From Xylanibacter ruminicola (GTDB lineage Bacteria > Bacteroidota > Bacteroidia > Bacteroidales > Bacteroidaceae), in assembly GCA_015060625.1 (NCBI GenBank), contig SUYC01000002.1, positions 268,961 through 332,960 of the forward strand: 64,000 bases of DNA. The letters are read 5' to 3'. The notes beneath the pieces were generated by a model. It was not told the origin of the DNA and searched no databases. It was given only the letters and a program-made list of their open reading frames with translations. Positions 9,141 through 19,037 of this stretch are shown one piece after another. Made by a program: the position numbers and the translations under genes. Within the stretch, counting starts at the first letter, position 1. Each line of letters starts with the position of its first letter.

Positions 9141-10886
9141 ATGAAACTGCATAAAATTTCATTGGCTGTACTCGTTGGTCTTGGCACACTTGCGTCGTGC
9201 GATAGCAAACTGGATGTGTCTAACCCCAACCAGCAGACCACAGCCACATTCGGCAACGATGTCGAATCATTAGAAGAGAATGTGATTGCTGCCTACAACC
9301 ACATTCGTATGGAGGGCACCTATGCCCGTGTGGGCTATACACTCGACGTATGTCGTGGTGATGAAGTGTGGAACTCATCGCAGGTATGGTACATGCCTTT
9401 CGATGATCTGAATGCACCTTTTACCGACGAGATTGGTCAGTGGTCGTGGCGCGACTGGTATTATACCATCAACGTATGTAACTACACCATTTCCCGTTGT
9501 GGTGAGGACAACTCTGTACTTTCTGAGACCATGAAGCGTATCAAGGGACAGATGCTGTTTCTGCGTGGTCTGGCTTATTACAACCTGACAGGTTATTACC
9601 AGAATCCTATTCTGATTACCGATTATAATACCTATTCTACCCTCGATGGCCTTTATGGTACAAACAGCACCTACGATGAGGCTTGGGATCAGGTAGAGAA
9701 GGATTTTGCTGAGGCTATGACACTGCTGCCCAGCCGCGATGCTGGTGGCCAGTGGGCTAAGGGACGTGCTACCAATGGTGCTGCTGCCGGTTATTATGCC
9801 CGTGCACTGATGATGCGCCATAAGTACACTGAGGCACTTGCCGTGCTGAAGGATATCATTGGAGGTAAGTATGGTCACTATGAGTTGATGAAGAACTACG
9901 GTGATAACTTCCGTGAGGGTTCGGCTTACGAGAACAATGCCGAGAGCCTGTTTGAGATTCAGTATTTGGACTATGGCTCACAGGGTACCGACGACGAGTG
10001 GACTCCAGTAAACACCAGTCCTAACGCTACTCAGGGACATGCTGTAGAGAGTAACTTCGGACCTGGCGATATGGGTGGATGGGCCGACCTTTCAGCCTCT
10101 CCATGGCTCTATCAGCTCTTTAAGGCCGAGAAGACCACCGCTGGTTCGCTCGATCCACGCCTCTATTGGACAATCGGTACCTATGAGCCCGAATGGGACG
10201 GATTTGAGTATGGAAACGTTTGCTATACCGTGCCTATGACTGCCGATGCTCCTGTTGTAACCAATAACAACAACGGTGGACTGCCCATTGCCAAGAATAC
10301 CAACCTGCGTACAGGTCTTTATGATAAGGTGGTAACAGGTTTGCACTGCGGTATCAATCTCCGCATGATGCGCTATTCTGACGTGCTGCTTCGCGCTGCT
10401 GAGTGTGAGAACGAGGTAAATGGTCCTACCCAACAGGCTATCGACTGGATTAACCAGGTTCGTAACCGTGCTGGTCTGGCCGATCTGAAACTTGCCGATT
10501 TCTCTGGAAATGCCGATAAGTTGTTCGAGCAGATTGCCAACGTGGAGCGTCCAAAGGAGTTTGGTTGTGAGTTCGGCCGTGGTTTCGACCTTGTTCGTTG
10601 GGGCTTCTTCTATAGCGCTGATCGCCTCCAGCAGATTAAGGAGCATGGTACCTTCCGTCGTACTAACGACAAGACTCGTGTGAAGGAGCCTGTTAGCTAC
10701 TCAGAAGTAGGTGTTGATCCTGAGCTGAAGAGTTCATACGACAGTTGGATTCAGGGTCATGAGTTCTTCCCCATCTATCAGGGCACACTCAATGATAACC
10801 CCAACTTGGAGGGTAACTCTGCCAATAAGAGTGAGAGTAATGCCAATAGCCTTTATGGTCCAGTGCATCCAGTTGTAAATCTCTAA
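9141..10886 (+). CDS. SusD-family surface lipoprotein (PUL 1)
   Basis: The ATG at 9141 is preferred over an in-frame TTG at 9132 because it starts a clean lipoprotein signal (LASC, Cys20), giving 581 residues. The protein shows SusD/RagB features: an N-terminal helical TPR-like core (QMLFLRGLAYYNLTGYY) and the C-terminal motif NQVRNRAGLADL, then RPKEFGCEFGRGFDLVRWG. It caps the SusC barrel on the cell surface and delivers glycan. The 41 bp between susC and this gene contain the AT-rich words ATTGAA/AATTGAA that recur between genes in this window. Confidence 0.95.
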   Translation: MKLHKISLAVLVGLGTLASCDSKLDVSNPNQQTTATFGNDVESLEENVIAAYNHIRMEGTYARVGYTLDVCRGDEVWNSSQVWYMPFDDLNAPFTDEIGQWSWRDWYYTINVCNYTISRCGEDNSVLSETMKRIKGQMLFLRGLAYYNLTGYYQNPILITDYNTYSTLDGLYGTNSTYDEAWDQVEKDFAEAMTLLPSRDAGGQWAKGRATNGAAAGYYARALMMRHKYTEALAVLKDIIGGKYGHYELMKNYGDNFREGSAYENNAESLFEIQYLDYGSQGTDDEWTPVNTSPNATQGHAVESNFGPGDMGGWADLSASPWLYQLFKAEKTTAGSLDPRLYWTIGTYEPEWDGFEYGNVCYTVPMTADAPVVTNNNNGGLPIAKNTNLRTGLYDKVVTGLHCGINLRMMRYSDVLLRAAECENEVNGPTQQAIDWINQVRNRAGLADLKLADFSGNADKLFEQIANVERPKEFGCEFGRGFDLVRWGFFYSADRLQQIKEHGTFRRTNDKTRVKEPVSYSEVGVDPELKSSYDSWIQGHEFFPIYQGTLNDNPNLEGNSANKSESNANSLYGPVHPVVNL

Positions 10887-10932
10887 TGGGCGGACTAATA
10901 ATTAATAATAAAAAAATAAGAATTGTAAGATT

Positions 10933-12855
10933 ATGAAATACAATAAATTAGCAACAGTTATCTGTTCGGCTGCCTTGAGCGTGCTCACGCTGACCGGATG
11001 CGAAGGTGGTGATTTATTCAGCATCAATGCACCTGACTGGCTTTCGTCGAAGGCTGACTCTATCGCTCAGGAAAAGGCAAAGAATCAGGGCGATGACGTC
11101 ATTGAAGGAATGGAAGAGGATGTATATACCATTGGTGCCACCGATTATTCTACAGGCTGGTGGGCTCAGTTCTCTAAGTACTATCAGATAAAGGAAGGTG
11201 AGAAGTGGATTGCTCAGTTCAATCTTAACATCAATCCTAACGCCAGCAATACTTATAAGAATTTTGCTATGATTATCTGCAATGATGAGGATCGTGGTGC
11301 TGCAAATTATAAGGAGTACGGAGCAATACGTTACGACTATCAGCCCAGTGGAAACTCAGAATGGGGTGATTATATTGATCGCAGTCTTGCATCGAGCGAC
11401 CTTGAGTTTGCCACTGATACCGATACTGGTGTGGATAAACTGGGCGGAAAGGTCACACTGACTGTTGACCGCACCTCAGGTGGTTTGGTTGTTACCATGA
11501 CGAATGGCGTTGTAACAAAGACTTATAACCAAACTTCAGCACTGACCAATCTTAATGCAGATGCCTCTAACGGCACTATCCGCTGCTTCCTGGTTCCCGA
11601 AGGTTCTTACATCAGCTTCCTCGGTTCTACCATCGAGCCTATCGGTGGATTCACCTCTAGAGAGGACAAGCTGCCTCTGTCGATGACGCTGAACAGTGTG
11701 CCTAAGAAGGTGCTTCAGGGCACAGAGCTTGCTGATGCATTTGCTAATGTTACAGCTACCGTTCAGTTCGAGCAGGGCGTGTCTAAGACTATTGCTGCTA
11801 AGGATCTGACCTTCCAGGCCGTTCCTGATATGGCATCACTTGGCAAGAAGATGCTCGTTGCCGCCTATGCTAAGACTTACAAGGGCGAGGCTGCTACACC
11901 GGTTATTGCCACAGCCGAGTTTGCTGTTGTTGACAAGTTGTACACCTCTGTTGGTGCTACAGATAACACGACAGCTTTCTGGGGTGCTCATTCTGAGAAC
12001 ATCAAGGTGAACGCTGGTGAGACATTCGTTTCAACCTTCACCAACTACACCAGTGGCGTTAGTAACTGGAATAACTTCTGTGTTGTTCTCTGCAGTGCTG
12101 ATGGCGGCACAGAGTATGCTGTGGTTCGTGCCGACAACTACGGTTGGGGCGGAGGCTATGACGCCTGCACTCACGAGGGAACACAGGGTGACTGGGCTAC
12201 ATGGCTTGCTGCTATGGATGGTGCTAAGGTAACTACCTACATTACTAATAATGGTGATGGCACTGCTGATATCAAGGCTGTGATGATTGGTAATGACGGA
12301 AAGACCTATACACAGGACTATATAGGTATCAATACCGTTGATCCAAACAACTGCTACTTCAACTTCACTGTTGACAACAGCCACATCGAGTTCGATACCG
12401 TTATAGGTAATGAGGACAACACAACAGCCTTCTGGGGTGCTCACTCTGCAGATATCAACGTACCTGTAGGCAAGACTGTAACCCAGCGTTTCCGCAACTA
12501 TACCAATGGCCCAAGCAACTGGAATAACTTCTGTGTAGTGCTTACACGTGAGGACAACACTGAGTATGCAGTAGTACGTGCTGACAACTATGGCTGGGGC
12601 GCAGGCTACGAGGGCAATGCTAACCTTGTGACCAGTGGTGGCCAGGCCGATTGGGGAGCATGGCTCGCTGCTATGGACGATGCTCAGGTAACGGTTTCTG
12701 TTACCAATAAGGGCGGTTCTGTTGATGTCAAGATTGTGATGATTGGTAACGATGGCGTAACCTACAAGCAGGACTATCTCGGCATCAGCCCAACCGATGG
12801 CGACAATGTAAGAATGCGCATGACTGTTGACAACTGTCATTTGGTATTTGAATAA
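10933..12855 (+). CDS. Surface lipoprotein with three related modules, putative glycan-binding protein (PUL 1)
   Basis: 640 residues, lipoprotein signal with Cys23 followed by acidic residues. Three related modules are visible at residues about 48-240, 338-490 and 491-640. The last two are very similar: both have TTAFWGAHS, a SNWNNFCVVL segment, EYAVVRADNYGWG, then a W-x-x-WLAAMD stretch and VMIGNDG-x-TY-x-QDY. The first is a diverged copy. An Ig-like domain (about 245-335) separates the first from the other two. The position after susD is where SusE-type surface glycan-binding proteins are encoded. The conserved Trp/Tyr residues suggest carbohydrate-binding modules, but I do not recognise the family, so binding is inference. 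Confidence 0.8.
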   Translation: MKYNKLATVICSAALSVLTLTGCEGGDLFSINAPDWLSSKADSIAQEKAKNQGDDVIEGMEEDVYTIGATDYSTGWWAQFSKYYQIKEGEKWIAQFNLNINPNASNTYKNFAMIICNDEDRGAANYKEYGAIRYDYQPSGNSEWGDYIDRSLASSDLEFATDTDTGVDKLGGKVTLTVDRTSGGLVVTMTNGVVTKTYNQTSALTNLNADASNGTIRCFLVPEGSYISFLGSTIEPIGGFTSREDKLPLSMTLNSVPKKVLQGTELADAFANVTATVQFEQGVSKTIAAKDLTFQAVPDMASLGKKMLVAAYAKTYKGEAATPVIATAEFAVVDKLYTSVGATDNTTAFWGAHSENIKVNAGETFVSTFTNYTSGVSNWNNFCVVLCSADGGTEYAVVRADNYGWGGGYDACTHEGTQGDWATWLAAMDGAKVTTYITNNGDGTADIKAVMIGNDGKTYTQDYIGINTVDPNNCYFNFTVDNSHIEFDTVIGNEDNTTAFWGAHSADINVPVGKTVTQRFRNYTNGPSNWNNFCVVLTREDNTEYAVVRADNYGWGAGYEGNANLVTSGGQADWGAWLAAMDDAQVTVSVTNKGGSVDVKIVMIGNDGVTYKQDYLGISPTDGDNVRMRMTVDNCHLVFE

Positions 12856-12865
12856 TTTGTATTTG

Positions 12866-12903
12866 AAAAGCGAGGCAGAGTGGTATGACTTTGCCCCGCT
12901 TTT
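12866..12903 (+). terminator. Hairpin with T-rich tail between the SusE-position gene and GH43
   Basis: AAAAGCG-x-GGCA (12866-12877) pairs with TGCC-x-CGCTTTT (12892-12903), followed by CTCTTTG. One mismatch interrupts the stem. It may lower expression of the enzyme genes relative to the binding and transport genes. Confidence 0.6.
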
Positions 12904-12938
12904 CTCTTTGAAACTATAACGTATAAAACATTTGTAAC

Positions 12939-14843
12939 ATGAAGAATATGTTTGCTAAATGGAGTACTCTGCTGCTTATGGTTGTCGTCTTTGCTGCCTG
13001 TGGAGGTGGAAGCGATGATCCAGAGCCTACTCCAACTCCATCCCCATCACCGTCAGGTACTGTAACCGTATCGGCACCAGTAGTGTCGGATGTCACAACA
13101 ACATCTGCAAAGTTCAAGGCGCAGGTCACTGCATCATCCGGTGTGAATATCACAAATCGTGGATTCTGTTATTCTACAACAAATAATCCTACGACTGCCG
13201 ATAAGAAGGTGACAACCCAGCTCAATGATATGCAGGCCAATGTTACAGGACTGCAGGCCAACACGACTTACTATGTGAAAGGGTTTGCTGAATCAGCACT
13301 TGGCACAACTTATTCTGAGGTTACGAGTTTTAAGACCGCAGAGGCGTCTGGCTCAGAGTTGGATAGCTATCAGGCTCCTACTTATGTTGACGATTATCGC
13401 AGTATAGCCGACTGGAGCAAACGTTCACAGTGGAATTTGGCTAATGTGCACGACCCGACGGTGGTGCTGGCCGAGGATGGTTATTACTATATGTATCAGA
13501 CGGATGCTTCGTATGGTAATGCCCATACCGCTGGCGGACACTTCCATGCACGTCGTTCAAAGAATCTTATCGACTGGGAGTATCTTGGTGGCACAATGAC
13601 TTCTACACCAGCTTGGGTAAAAACCAAGTTGAACGAGATTCGTGCAAAGATGGGACTCGACCCCATCAGCAATCCCTCATACGGCTATTGGGCACCTTGT
13701 GTTCGCAAGGTGAAAAACGGTCTGTATCGCATGTATTATTGTGTGGTGGTTGACAATTACATCAAGAGTGGTAAGGCTAACACCTCTGCCAACTTTGATA
13801 ATTCGTGGACAGAACGTGCCTTTATCGGTCTGATGGAAACCGCTGATCCAGCTTCTAATGTGTGGGAGGATAAGGGTTTTGTTATCTGCTCTTCAAGTGA
13901 TAAAGGAAAAGATGGATGGGCGCGTTCGAATGCCAACAATTGGGATGGTTATTTCTATTTCAATGCTATCGACCCTACCTATGTTATAACGCCTGAGGGT
14001 GAGCATTGGCTGATATATGGCTCATGGCATAGTGGCTTTGCTGCTGTACAACTGAATGCCAATACAGGTAAGACCCTCAAGGAACTTGGTGACCCATGGG
14101 CTGACTCTGCTGCCGGACTGGAAGCCAATGGATACGGAAAGCGTATCTGGTCGCGCGACAGCAAGTCGCGCTGGCAAGGTTCTGAAGCGCCTGAAATTGT
14201 TTACCACAATGGCTATTACTACCTCTTCATGGCTTATGACGGACTTGACGTGCCTTACAATACGCGTATTGCCCGTTCTGCTACCATCGACGGAACATAT
14301 ACAGGCAATGAGACAGTGCTGACACATCCTTATAAGTTTGCTAATAGTCAGGGGTGGGTAGGTATTGCTCACTGTGCTGTGTTCGATGATGGTCAGGGCA
14401 ACTGGTACTATGCTTCTCAGCAGCGATTCCCCACCACAGCAAGTGGAAATGCACCAAATGCTGTGATGCTGGGTGGTGTGCGTAGCATTCAGTGGCTATC
14501 TACAGGTTGGCCTGTAGTGATGCCGGAGCGCTATGGTGCTGTACCTGCTGTAGCTATTAGCGCTGACGAGATAGCTGGCACTTGGGAGCATATTGACTTA
14601 GGCTATAGCTATGGTAAGATGAAAGAATCTGCCACCATGACCTTTGCTGCCGATGGAACCATCACCGATGGTATCTGGAAAGGGGGCAAGTGGACCTTTG
14701 ATGCGGCTACCAATACACTTACTGCCAACGGCGTAGAGCTAAAAGTACAACGAGAATGCGACTGGGAGGCCTCTCCACGTAAGCACACAATCGTTTATGC
14801 TGGTATTAATGGTGCAAAATCTTACTGGGGCAAGAAGAAATAA
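12939..14843 (+). CDS. Surface GH43 lipoprotein, probable endo-arabinanase, with FnIII-like domain
   Basis: 634 residues. The lipoprotein signal ends in FAAC (Cys21), followed by GGGSDDPEP, an acidic stretch of the kind that sends Bacteroidetes lipoproteins to the cell surface, and a Pro/Ser/Thr linker. An FnIII-like domain (43-134) precedes a five-bladed GH43 domain (about 150-540). The expected acidic triad is present: Asp172 in HDPTVV (base), Asp345 in DPTYV and Glu416 in SEAPEI (acid). The C-terminal 80 residues form a small beta domain as in two-domain arabinanases. It most resembles GH43 endo-alpha-1,5-arabinanases that make the first cut outside the cell. Confidence 0.88.
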   Translation: MKNMFAKWSTLLLMVVVFAACGGGSDDPEPTPTPSPSPSGTVTVSAPVVSDVTTTSAKFKAQVTASSGVNITNRGFCYSTTNNPTTADKKVTTQLNDMQANVTGLQANTTYYVKGFAESALGTTYSEVTSFKTAEASGSELDSYQAPTYVDDYRSIADWSKRSQWNLANVHDPTVVLAEDGYYYMYQTDASYGNAHTAGGHFHARRSKNLIDWEYLGGTMTSTPAWVKTKLNEIRAKMGLDPISNPSYGYWAPCVRKVKNGLYRMYYCVVVDNYIKSGKANTSANFDNSWTERAFIGLMETADPASNVWEDKGFVICSSSDKGKDGWARSNANNWDGYFYFNAIDPTYVITPEGEHWLIYGSWHSGFAAVQLNANTGKTLKELGDPWADSAAGLEANGYGKRIWSRDSKSRWQGSEAPEIVYHNGYYYLFMAYDGLDVPYNTRIARSATIDGTYTGNETVLTHPYKFANSQGWVGIAHCAVFDDGQGNWYYASQQRFPTTASGNAPNAVMLGGVRSIQWLSTGWPVVMPERYGAVPAVAISADEIAGTWEHIDLGYSYGKMKESATMTFAADGTITDGIWKGGKWTFDAATNTLTANGVELKVQRECDWEASPRKHTIVYAGINGAKSYWGKKK

Positions 14844-14864
14844 TCAAGTAAAATAGTACTTTCT

Positions 14865-15914
14865 ATGAAACAAGCTACCTTACTTCTGGTGGCGCTTATA
14901 ATAGGCGCCACACAGGGAGTGAAATCTCAAAATAGACGTTTCCATCGCGAAAATTTTGTTACCGATACCCCCATGGTGCATGACCCGGTGATGGCCTTGG
15001 AAGATAGTACCTATCATATATTTGCCACTGGCATGGGGATACAGCACATGACATCGGCCGACAGAAAGAGTTGGACGATTCATGCCGAGCCTGTCATGTC
15101 GGTCATCCCTCAGTGGGCTCACGACTCCGTGCCAGGTTTTACGCATCATGTATGGGCACCTGATGTTATCCAGTGGCATGGTAAATGGTGGCTCTCATAC
15201 AGTTGCTCAACTTTTGGTAAGAATGGTTCGGCCATCGGACTGCTCTCTACCCAGAAGCTGGCTTCTGGCTTGTGGAACGACGAGGGCTGTATCGTTACTT
15301 CGCGCGAAGGTCGCGACAACTGGAATGCCATCGATCCCAACTTTGTGATCGACGACCAGGATCAGCCTTGGCTGGTATGGGGCAGTTTCTGGGACGGCAT
15401 CCAACTGGCGCGTCTCGATTCCACCATGCATATTGCCAAGGGTGAAAAACCTCGTACCATCGCCCGCAGGTTTAACTTGGATAGTAAGGCCAGCAAGAAT
15501 GCGCTGCCCATCAATCCTAATCCACCCAAGAATCCAACGTCCGACTATGCCGGACCAAATGCCATCGAAGCTCCATTTATCTTCAAACACACAGGATACT
15601 ATTATCTGTTTGTATCGTGGGATTATTGTTGTCAGGGTAGCAAGAGTAATTATCGTGTAGCGGTAGGTCGTAGCAAAACCGTCGAAGGTCCGTATCTCGA
15701 CCGTCATGGTATCGATATGCGCTATGGTGGCGGTAACCTCTTCATCGAGGGCGATAAAAAGGCATTCGAGGCTGCTGGTCATTGTGCTGCTTACCATATC
15801 GACGGTCAGGACGTGTTTATCTGTCATGGCTATAGCATCGCCCATCGGGGTGCATCCATCCTCATCCAGCGCCCAATCAGTTGGACGTTAGACGGATGGC
15901 CTTTTTTGAAATAA
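14865..15914 (+). CDS. GH43 arabinan endo-1,5-alpha-L-arabinosidase
   Basis: 349 residues with a signal peptide (about 1-21, no lipobox), so probably periplasmic. A single five-bladed GH43 domain fills the protein. The triad is Asp40 (VHDPVM), Asp157 (AIDPNF) and Glu235 (AIEAPF), spaced almost as in the characterised Cellvibrio endo-arabinanase Arb43A. HHVWAPDV and NAIDPNFVID are typical of arabinanases rather than xylosidases. It starts 21 bp after the previous GH43 gene and probably shortens imported arabino-oligosaccharides. Confidence 0.9.
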   Translation: MKQATLLLVALIIGATQGVKSQNRRFHRENFVTDTPMVHDPVMALEDSTYHIFATGMGIQHMTSADRKSWTIHAEPVMSVIPQWAHDSVPGFTHHVWAPDVIQWHGKWWLSYSCSTFGKNGSAIGLLSTQKLASGLWNDEGCIVTSREGRDNWNAIDPNFVIDDQDQPWLVWGSFWDGIQLARLDSTMHIAKGEKPRTIARRFNLDSKASKNALPINPNPPKNPTSDYAGPNAIEAPFIFKHTGYYYLFVSWDYCCQGSKSNYRVAVGRSKTVEGPYLDRHGIDMRYGGGNLFIEGDKKAFEAAGHCAAYHIDGQDVFICHGYSIAHRGASILIQRPISWTLDGWPFLK

Positions 15915-15944
15915 TAAAAGCGAAAAGTGATAAAGTAGAAAGTT

Positions 15945-18071
15945 ATGTTCACCATAGTTAGTTATAAGTTAGTTAGAAATATTCTTTTTTGCAGTAATGT
16001 TTGGTTAAAGGCGATACCAATACTTTTCGCTTTTCACTTTTCGTTTACTCCAACAATCGCCCAGTCGTGGACGGCTGATAATGGTAACGGCACGTTTACC
16101 AATCCCCTCTTCTATGATGAGTTTTCCGACCCCGACATTCTGCGTGTTGGCGACGACTATTATCTGGCAGGCACCACTATGCATACCGTGCCTGGCTTGG
16201 TGATTCTGCACTCTAAGGACTTGGTTAACTGGGAGAACATCTCGTATTGCTTTGATCGTTTCGACTTTGCCGACGATGCTTTCTCACTCAAAAACCACAA
16301 AGAAATCTACGGTCAGGGTGTTTGGGCACCTGCCATCCGTTATGCCAACGGCCAGTTTTATGTGTTTACCAATATCAATGGTAAGGGGCTGCAGTGCTAC
16401 ACCGCTAAGGATATCCGCGGCCCGTGGCAGCACCATAACATGCAGGGACGTATCTATGACCTCTCTGTGCTCTTCGATGATGATGGTAAGATTTATGCCA
16501 TCCATGGCTATGGGGAGGTGAAGTGTACCGAGTTGAAACCAGATATGAGTGGTCCTATCGAGGGCACTGAGCGCACCATCATCCCTGAGGGGAGTGCCGT
16601 GGGCGAGGGACACCATATATATAAGATAGGTGGGATGTACTATCTTATCTCGACTGATTATATACCTAACGGCCGCACACTTTGCAGTCGTTCGAAAAGT
16701 ATCTGGGGACCTTACGAAACCATCACCATCACGGCCGATGAGACTTTTGGCTATCATGCAGCACCGCTTACGCAGGTGCCACGCGGCGAGAAGTATCGTA
16801 TTGGTCAGGATGGCACTAAGTTCGGAATCCCCCAGGTTGACAAGGATGCCACAGCCTGCACGAACATCCATCAGGGTGGAATCGTACAGGATCAGAGCGG
16901 TCAGTGGTGGGCTCTGCTCATGATGGACTTCCATAGCATCGGACGTACTGTCACCTTAGCGCCTATCACCTGGAAAGATGGCTGGCCTATGATAGGCCTC
17001 GAAGGCAACCTTGGTCGCGCTCCACGTACCTGGTTCAAACCCAACATCGCTACCAACATAAAAGCACATGCTCCATATCTTCGTAACGATGATTTTAATT
17101 CGGCAAAGCTGGGTAACGTATGGCAGTGGAATCACAACCCCGATGATACTAAGTGGGGGTTGAAGAAAGGCCGCTTGCGCCTGCAGTCGATGCCTGCCGA
17201 ACAGCTGATGTGGGCACGTAACTCGCTCACTCAGCGTGTCATCGGTCCTACGTCTATCACCACTGTCGAGCTCTTTACCAAAGGTTTGAAAGATGGCGAT
17301 GTGGCAGGTCTTGGCAATATCAACGTGCCCTGCTCGTGGATAGGCATTGTAAAAGATGGTAATACCCTTACACTCCGCTGCTACGAGCAAGCCACCAACG
17401 ATACTATCAATCAAGAAGTGAATGCCGAGAAGCTATGGCTGCGCATGGTTGGTGATTACGATAACAATCAGGCTCATTACGAGTATTCGCTCGATGGTAA
17501 CACCTATCAGCAGTTAGGTCGCGAAATGCCTCTTAGCTATCAGCTTATCTCGTTCCAGGGCTCGCGCCATGCCCTTTTCGCCTTTAATCATAAGGGCAAA
17601 CAGGGTGGTTATGCCGAGTTCGACAATTTTAAGGTAGTAGAACCGCAGGCAGATCGCAGTCAGAATATCCCATACGGCAAGTCGTTTCGCATCATTAATT
17701 TAGCCACGGGCAAACCTGCTATCGCCCAGAAGCATGGCTTGCTTTACGATACAGATGAGGCCGACAAGAGTCCACAAACACGTTTCCGTATCATCGATAA
17801 AGGTCAGGGAAAGGTTATTCTGCAGTGCGAAGATGGTCGCTACGTATGGTGCTCGGGCTTTGGTATTCCGGGCGATGTACGCCTGACTACCGATGCTTCG
17901 AAAGCCGAGGTGTTCCTATGGCAGGACTATCTCGACCACGAGTTCATGCTCCTCTCCATGCGTACCCACCGTTACATCGGTAAGAGTCCCACCACAGGCA
18001 GTCCTTATTCGATGGACTACACAGGTGCCGATCCAGCCCGTCGCAATGGTGCCGTATTCCGTTGGGAGTAG
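15945..18071 (+). CDS. GH43 exo-enzyme (arabinofuranosidase/xylosidase type) with two C-terminal beta domains
   Basis: 708 residues. A long N-terminus ends in a signal-peptide-like stretch (to about residue 40). The GH43 domain covers about 50-345, with Asp62 (SDPDIL), Asp172 (YDLSVLF) and Glu221 (VGEGHHIYK) as the likely triad and GVWAPAIRY as a family marker. A concanavalin-like beta-sandwich (about 375-570, beta-xylosidase C-terminal type) closes the active site in related enzymes. The last 130 residues look like a beta-trefoil or lectin-like module (NLATGKPAIAQK, TGSPYSMDY). The layout is typical of GH43 subfamily 12-like alpha-L-arabinofuranosidases; the substrate is not proven. The 30 bp before it contain GAAAAGTGATAAAG, one of the recurring intergenic words. 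Confidence 0.85.
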   Translation: MFTIVSYKLVRNILFCSNVWLKAIPILFAFHFSFTPTIAQSWTADNGNGTFTNPLFYDEFSDPDILRVGDDYYLAGTTMHTVPGLVILHSKDLVNWENISYCFDRFDFADDAFSLKNHKEIYGQGVWAPAIRYANGQFYVFTNINGKGLQCYTAKDIRGPWQHHNMQGRIYDLSVLFDDDGKIYAIHGYGEVKCTELKPDMSGPIEGTERTIIPEGSAVGEGHHIYKIGGMYYLISTDYIPNGRTLCSRSKSIWGPYETITITADETFGYHAAPLTQVPRGEKYRIGQDGTKFGIPQVDKDATACTNIHQGGIVQDQSGQWWALLMMDFHSIGRTVTLAPITWKDGWPMIGLEGNLGRAPRTWFKPNIATNIKAHAPYLRNDDFNSAKLGNVWQWNHNPDDTKWGLKKGRLRLQSMPAEQLMWARNSLTQRVIGPTSITTVELFTKGLKDGDVAGLGNINVPCSWIGIVKDGNTLTLRCYEQATNDTINQEVNAEKLWLRMVGDYDNNQAHYEYSLDGNTYQQLGREMPLSYQLISFQGSRHALFAFNHKGKQGGYAEFDNFKVVEPQADRSQNIPYGKSFRIINLATGKPAIAQKHGLLYDTDEADKSPQTRFRIIDKGQGKVILQCEDGRYVWCSGFGIPGDVRLTTDASKAEVFLWQDYLDHEFMLLSMRTHRYIGKSPTTGSPYSMDYTGADPARRNGAVFRWE

Positions 18072-18090
18072 AGCGTATTTCGAAAAATAG

Positions 18091-18957
18091 TTATTCTGCG
18101 ATAAGGGCTTGGACTTGGGCGGGGGTTAGTTTACCAGAGCTGATAAACTCCTGCATGATGTCGTTGAGCTTGTCTTCAATCTCTTTGGTGATGGTGTAAT
18201 CCCACGTCAGCGCCTCTTCGATGCTAACGCGCACGCCACCCTTGTTATGACTGTTATCCAAGCAATAGAGCGTGATGTCGGGATGCTCTTTCAGCAGATA
18301 GGCAATGCGCCCCTTAAAGAGCGGATAACAATACACATAGTAATAGTGACTCATGGCACGATTCGACCTGATTAAGCGGTTAATCATATTCGTGAATCCT
18401 GTTACCGGATCGTTGTGCACAAACACGATGCTGGCTTTAAACCCACGGTCTTGTACCATTTTTAGGCGACTCTCGAATGATGGAATACTGATAAAAGCAC
18501 CATCGTACACCAATCCTGCACTATGGGCTAGCGCTTTCAGTTTGGGATTATTCCTCAAAGCAGTAGATTTGCCAGATGCTGTCGATCCCATCATAAAAAA
18601 GATGGTCTTGTTGCCTTCGGCCTCAGCACGGTCAATCAGTCTGGCTAATACCAAACTGTCTATCTGTCGGCTGGCCATGATATAATCGGTAACGTTCAGT
18701 CCGTTGTAGCCAATGCATTTTAATTCCTCGCGTACATTGTCGGGGTCGAGAATATTGCCACTTTTTGCCAGATACGAGTCTGCCAGCGAGTCGAGATGTT
18801 CGCCCACCCATTTATATGCCGCATCGAGTTTAATAACCAACTGTGTCGAGTCGGTTTTCTCGTTGGTATTGCTAATTAGGTTTGCTGCCAATGCTGTAGT
18901 TTGCCAAAGCATCAGCAGTGCTATAAGTATTGTTTTATAGATAGCACGTTTAAACAT
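18091..18957 (-). CDS. Exported zeta-toxin-like P-loop protein
   Basis: 288 residues from the ATG at 18957 (an ATG at 18963 is also possible). A longer frame beginning with TTG at 18981 is ruled out because that codon lies inside the -7 box. Walker A is GSTASGKST at about 124-132, followed by an internal region (VYDGAFISIPSFESRL, ASIVFVHNDP) typical of zeta-toxin-like small-molecule kinases. The odd feature is the N-terminus: FKRAIYKTILIALLMLWQTTALA looks like a signal peptide, which would put an ATP-binding domain in the periplasm. No antitoxin gene is adjacent. The gene sits in reverse orientation between PUL enzymes, with its own promoter. Confidence 0.75.
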   Translation of the reverse strand: MFKRAIYKTILIALLMLWQTTALAANLISNTNEKTDSTQLVIKLDAAYKWVGEHLDSLADSYLAKSGNILDPDNVREELKCIGYNGLNVTDYIMASRQIDSLVLARLIDRAEAEGNKTIFFMMGSTASGKSTALRNNPKLKALAHSAGLVYDGAFISIPSFESRLKMVQDRGFKASIVFVHNDPVTGFTNMINRLIRSNRAMSHYYYVYCYPLFKGRIAYLLKEHPDITLYCLDNSHNKGGVRVSIEEALTWDYTITKEIEDKLNDIMQEFISSGKLTPAQVQALIAE

Positions 18958-18978
18958 AATCATATTACTTCTTGGCTG

Positions 18979-18986
18979 CAAATATA
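18979..18986 (-). promoter_or_regulatory. -7 box of the zeta-toxin-like gene
   Basis: Reads TATATTTG on the reverse strand, 15 bp before the ATG at 18963. It fixes the gene start downstream of 18979. Confidence 0.65.
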
Positions 18987-19037
18987 CAACATATTTTTAA
19001 AATAACAGGTTTTTACCATCATTTTTAGGGTAAAGTG

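Noticed and set aside
12031..12840. Reverse-strand open frame of 269 codons
   Set aside because: It lies opposite the two repeated modules of the surface lipoprotein; its internal similarity just reflects that duplication.
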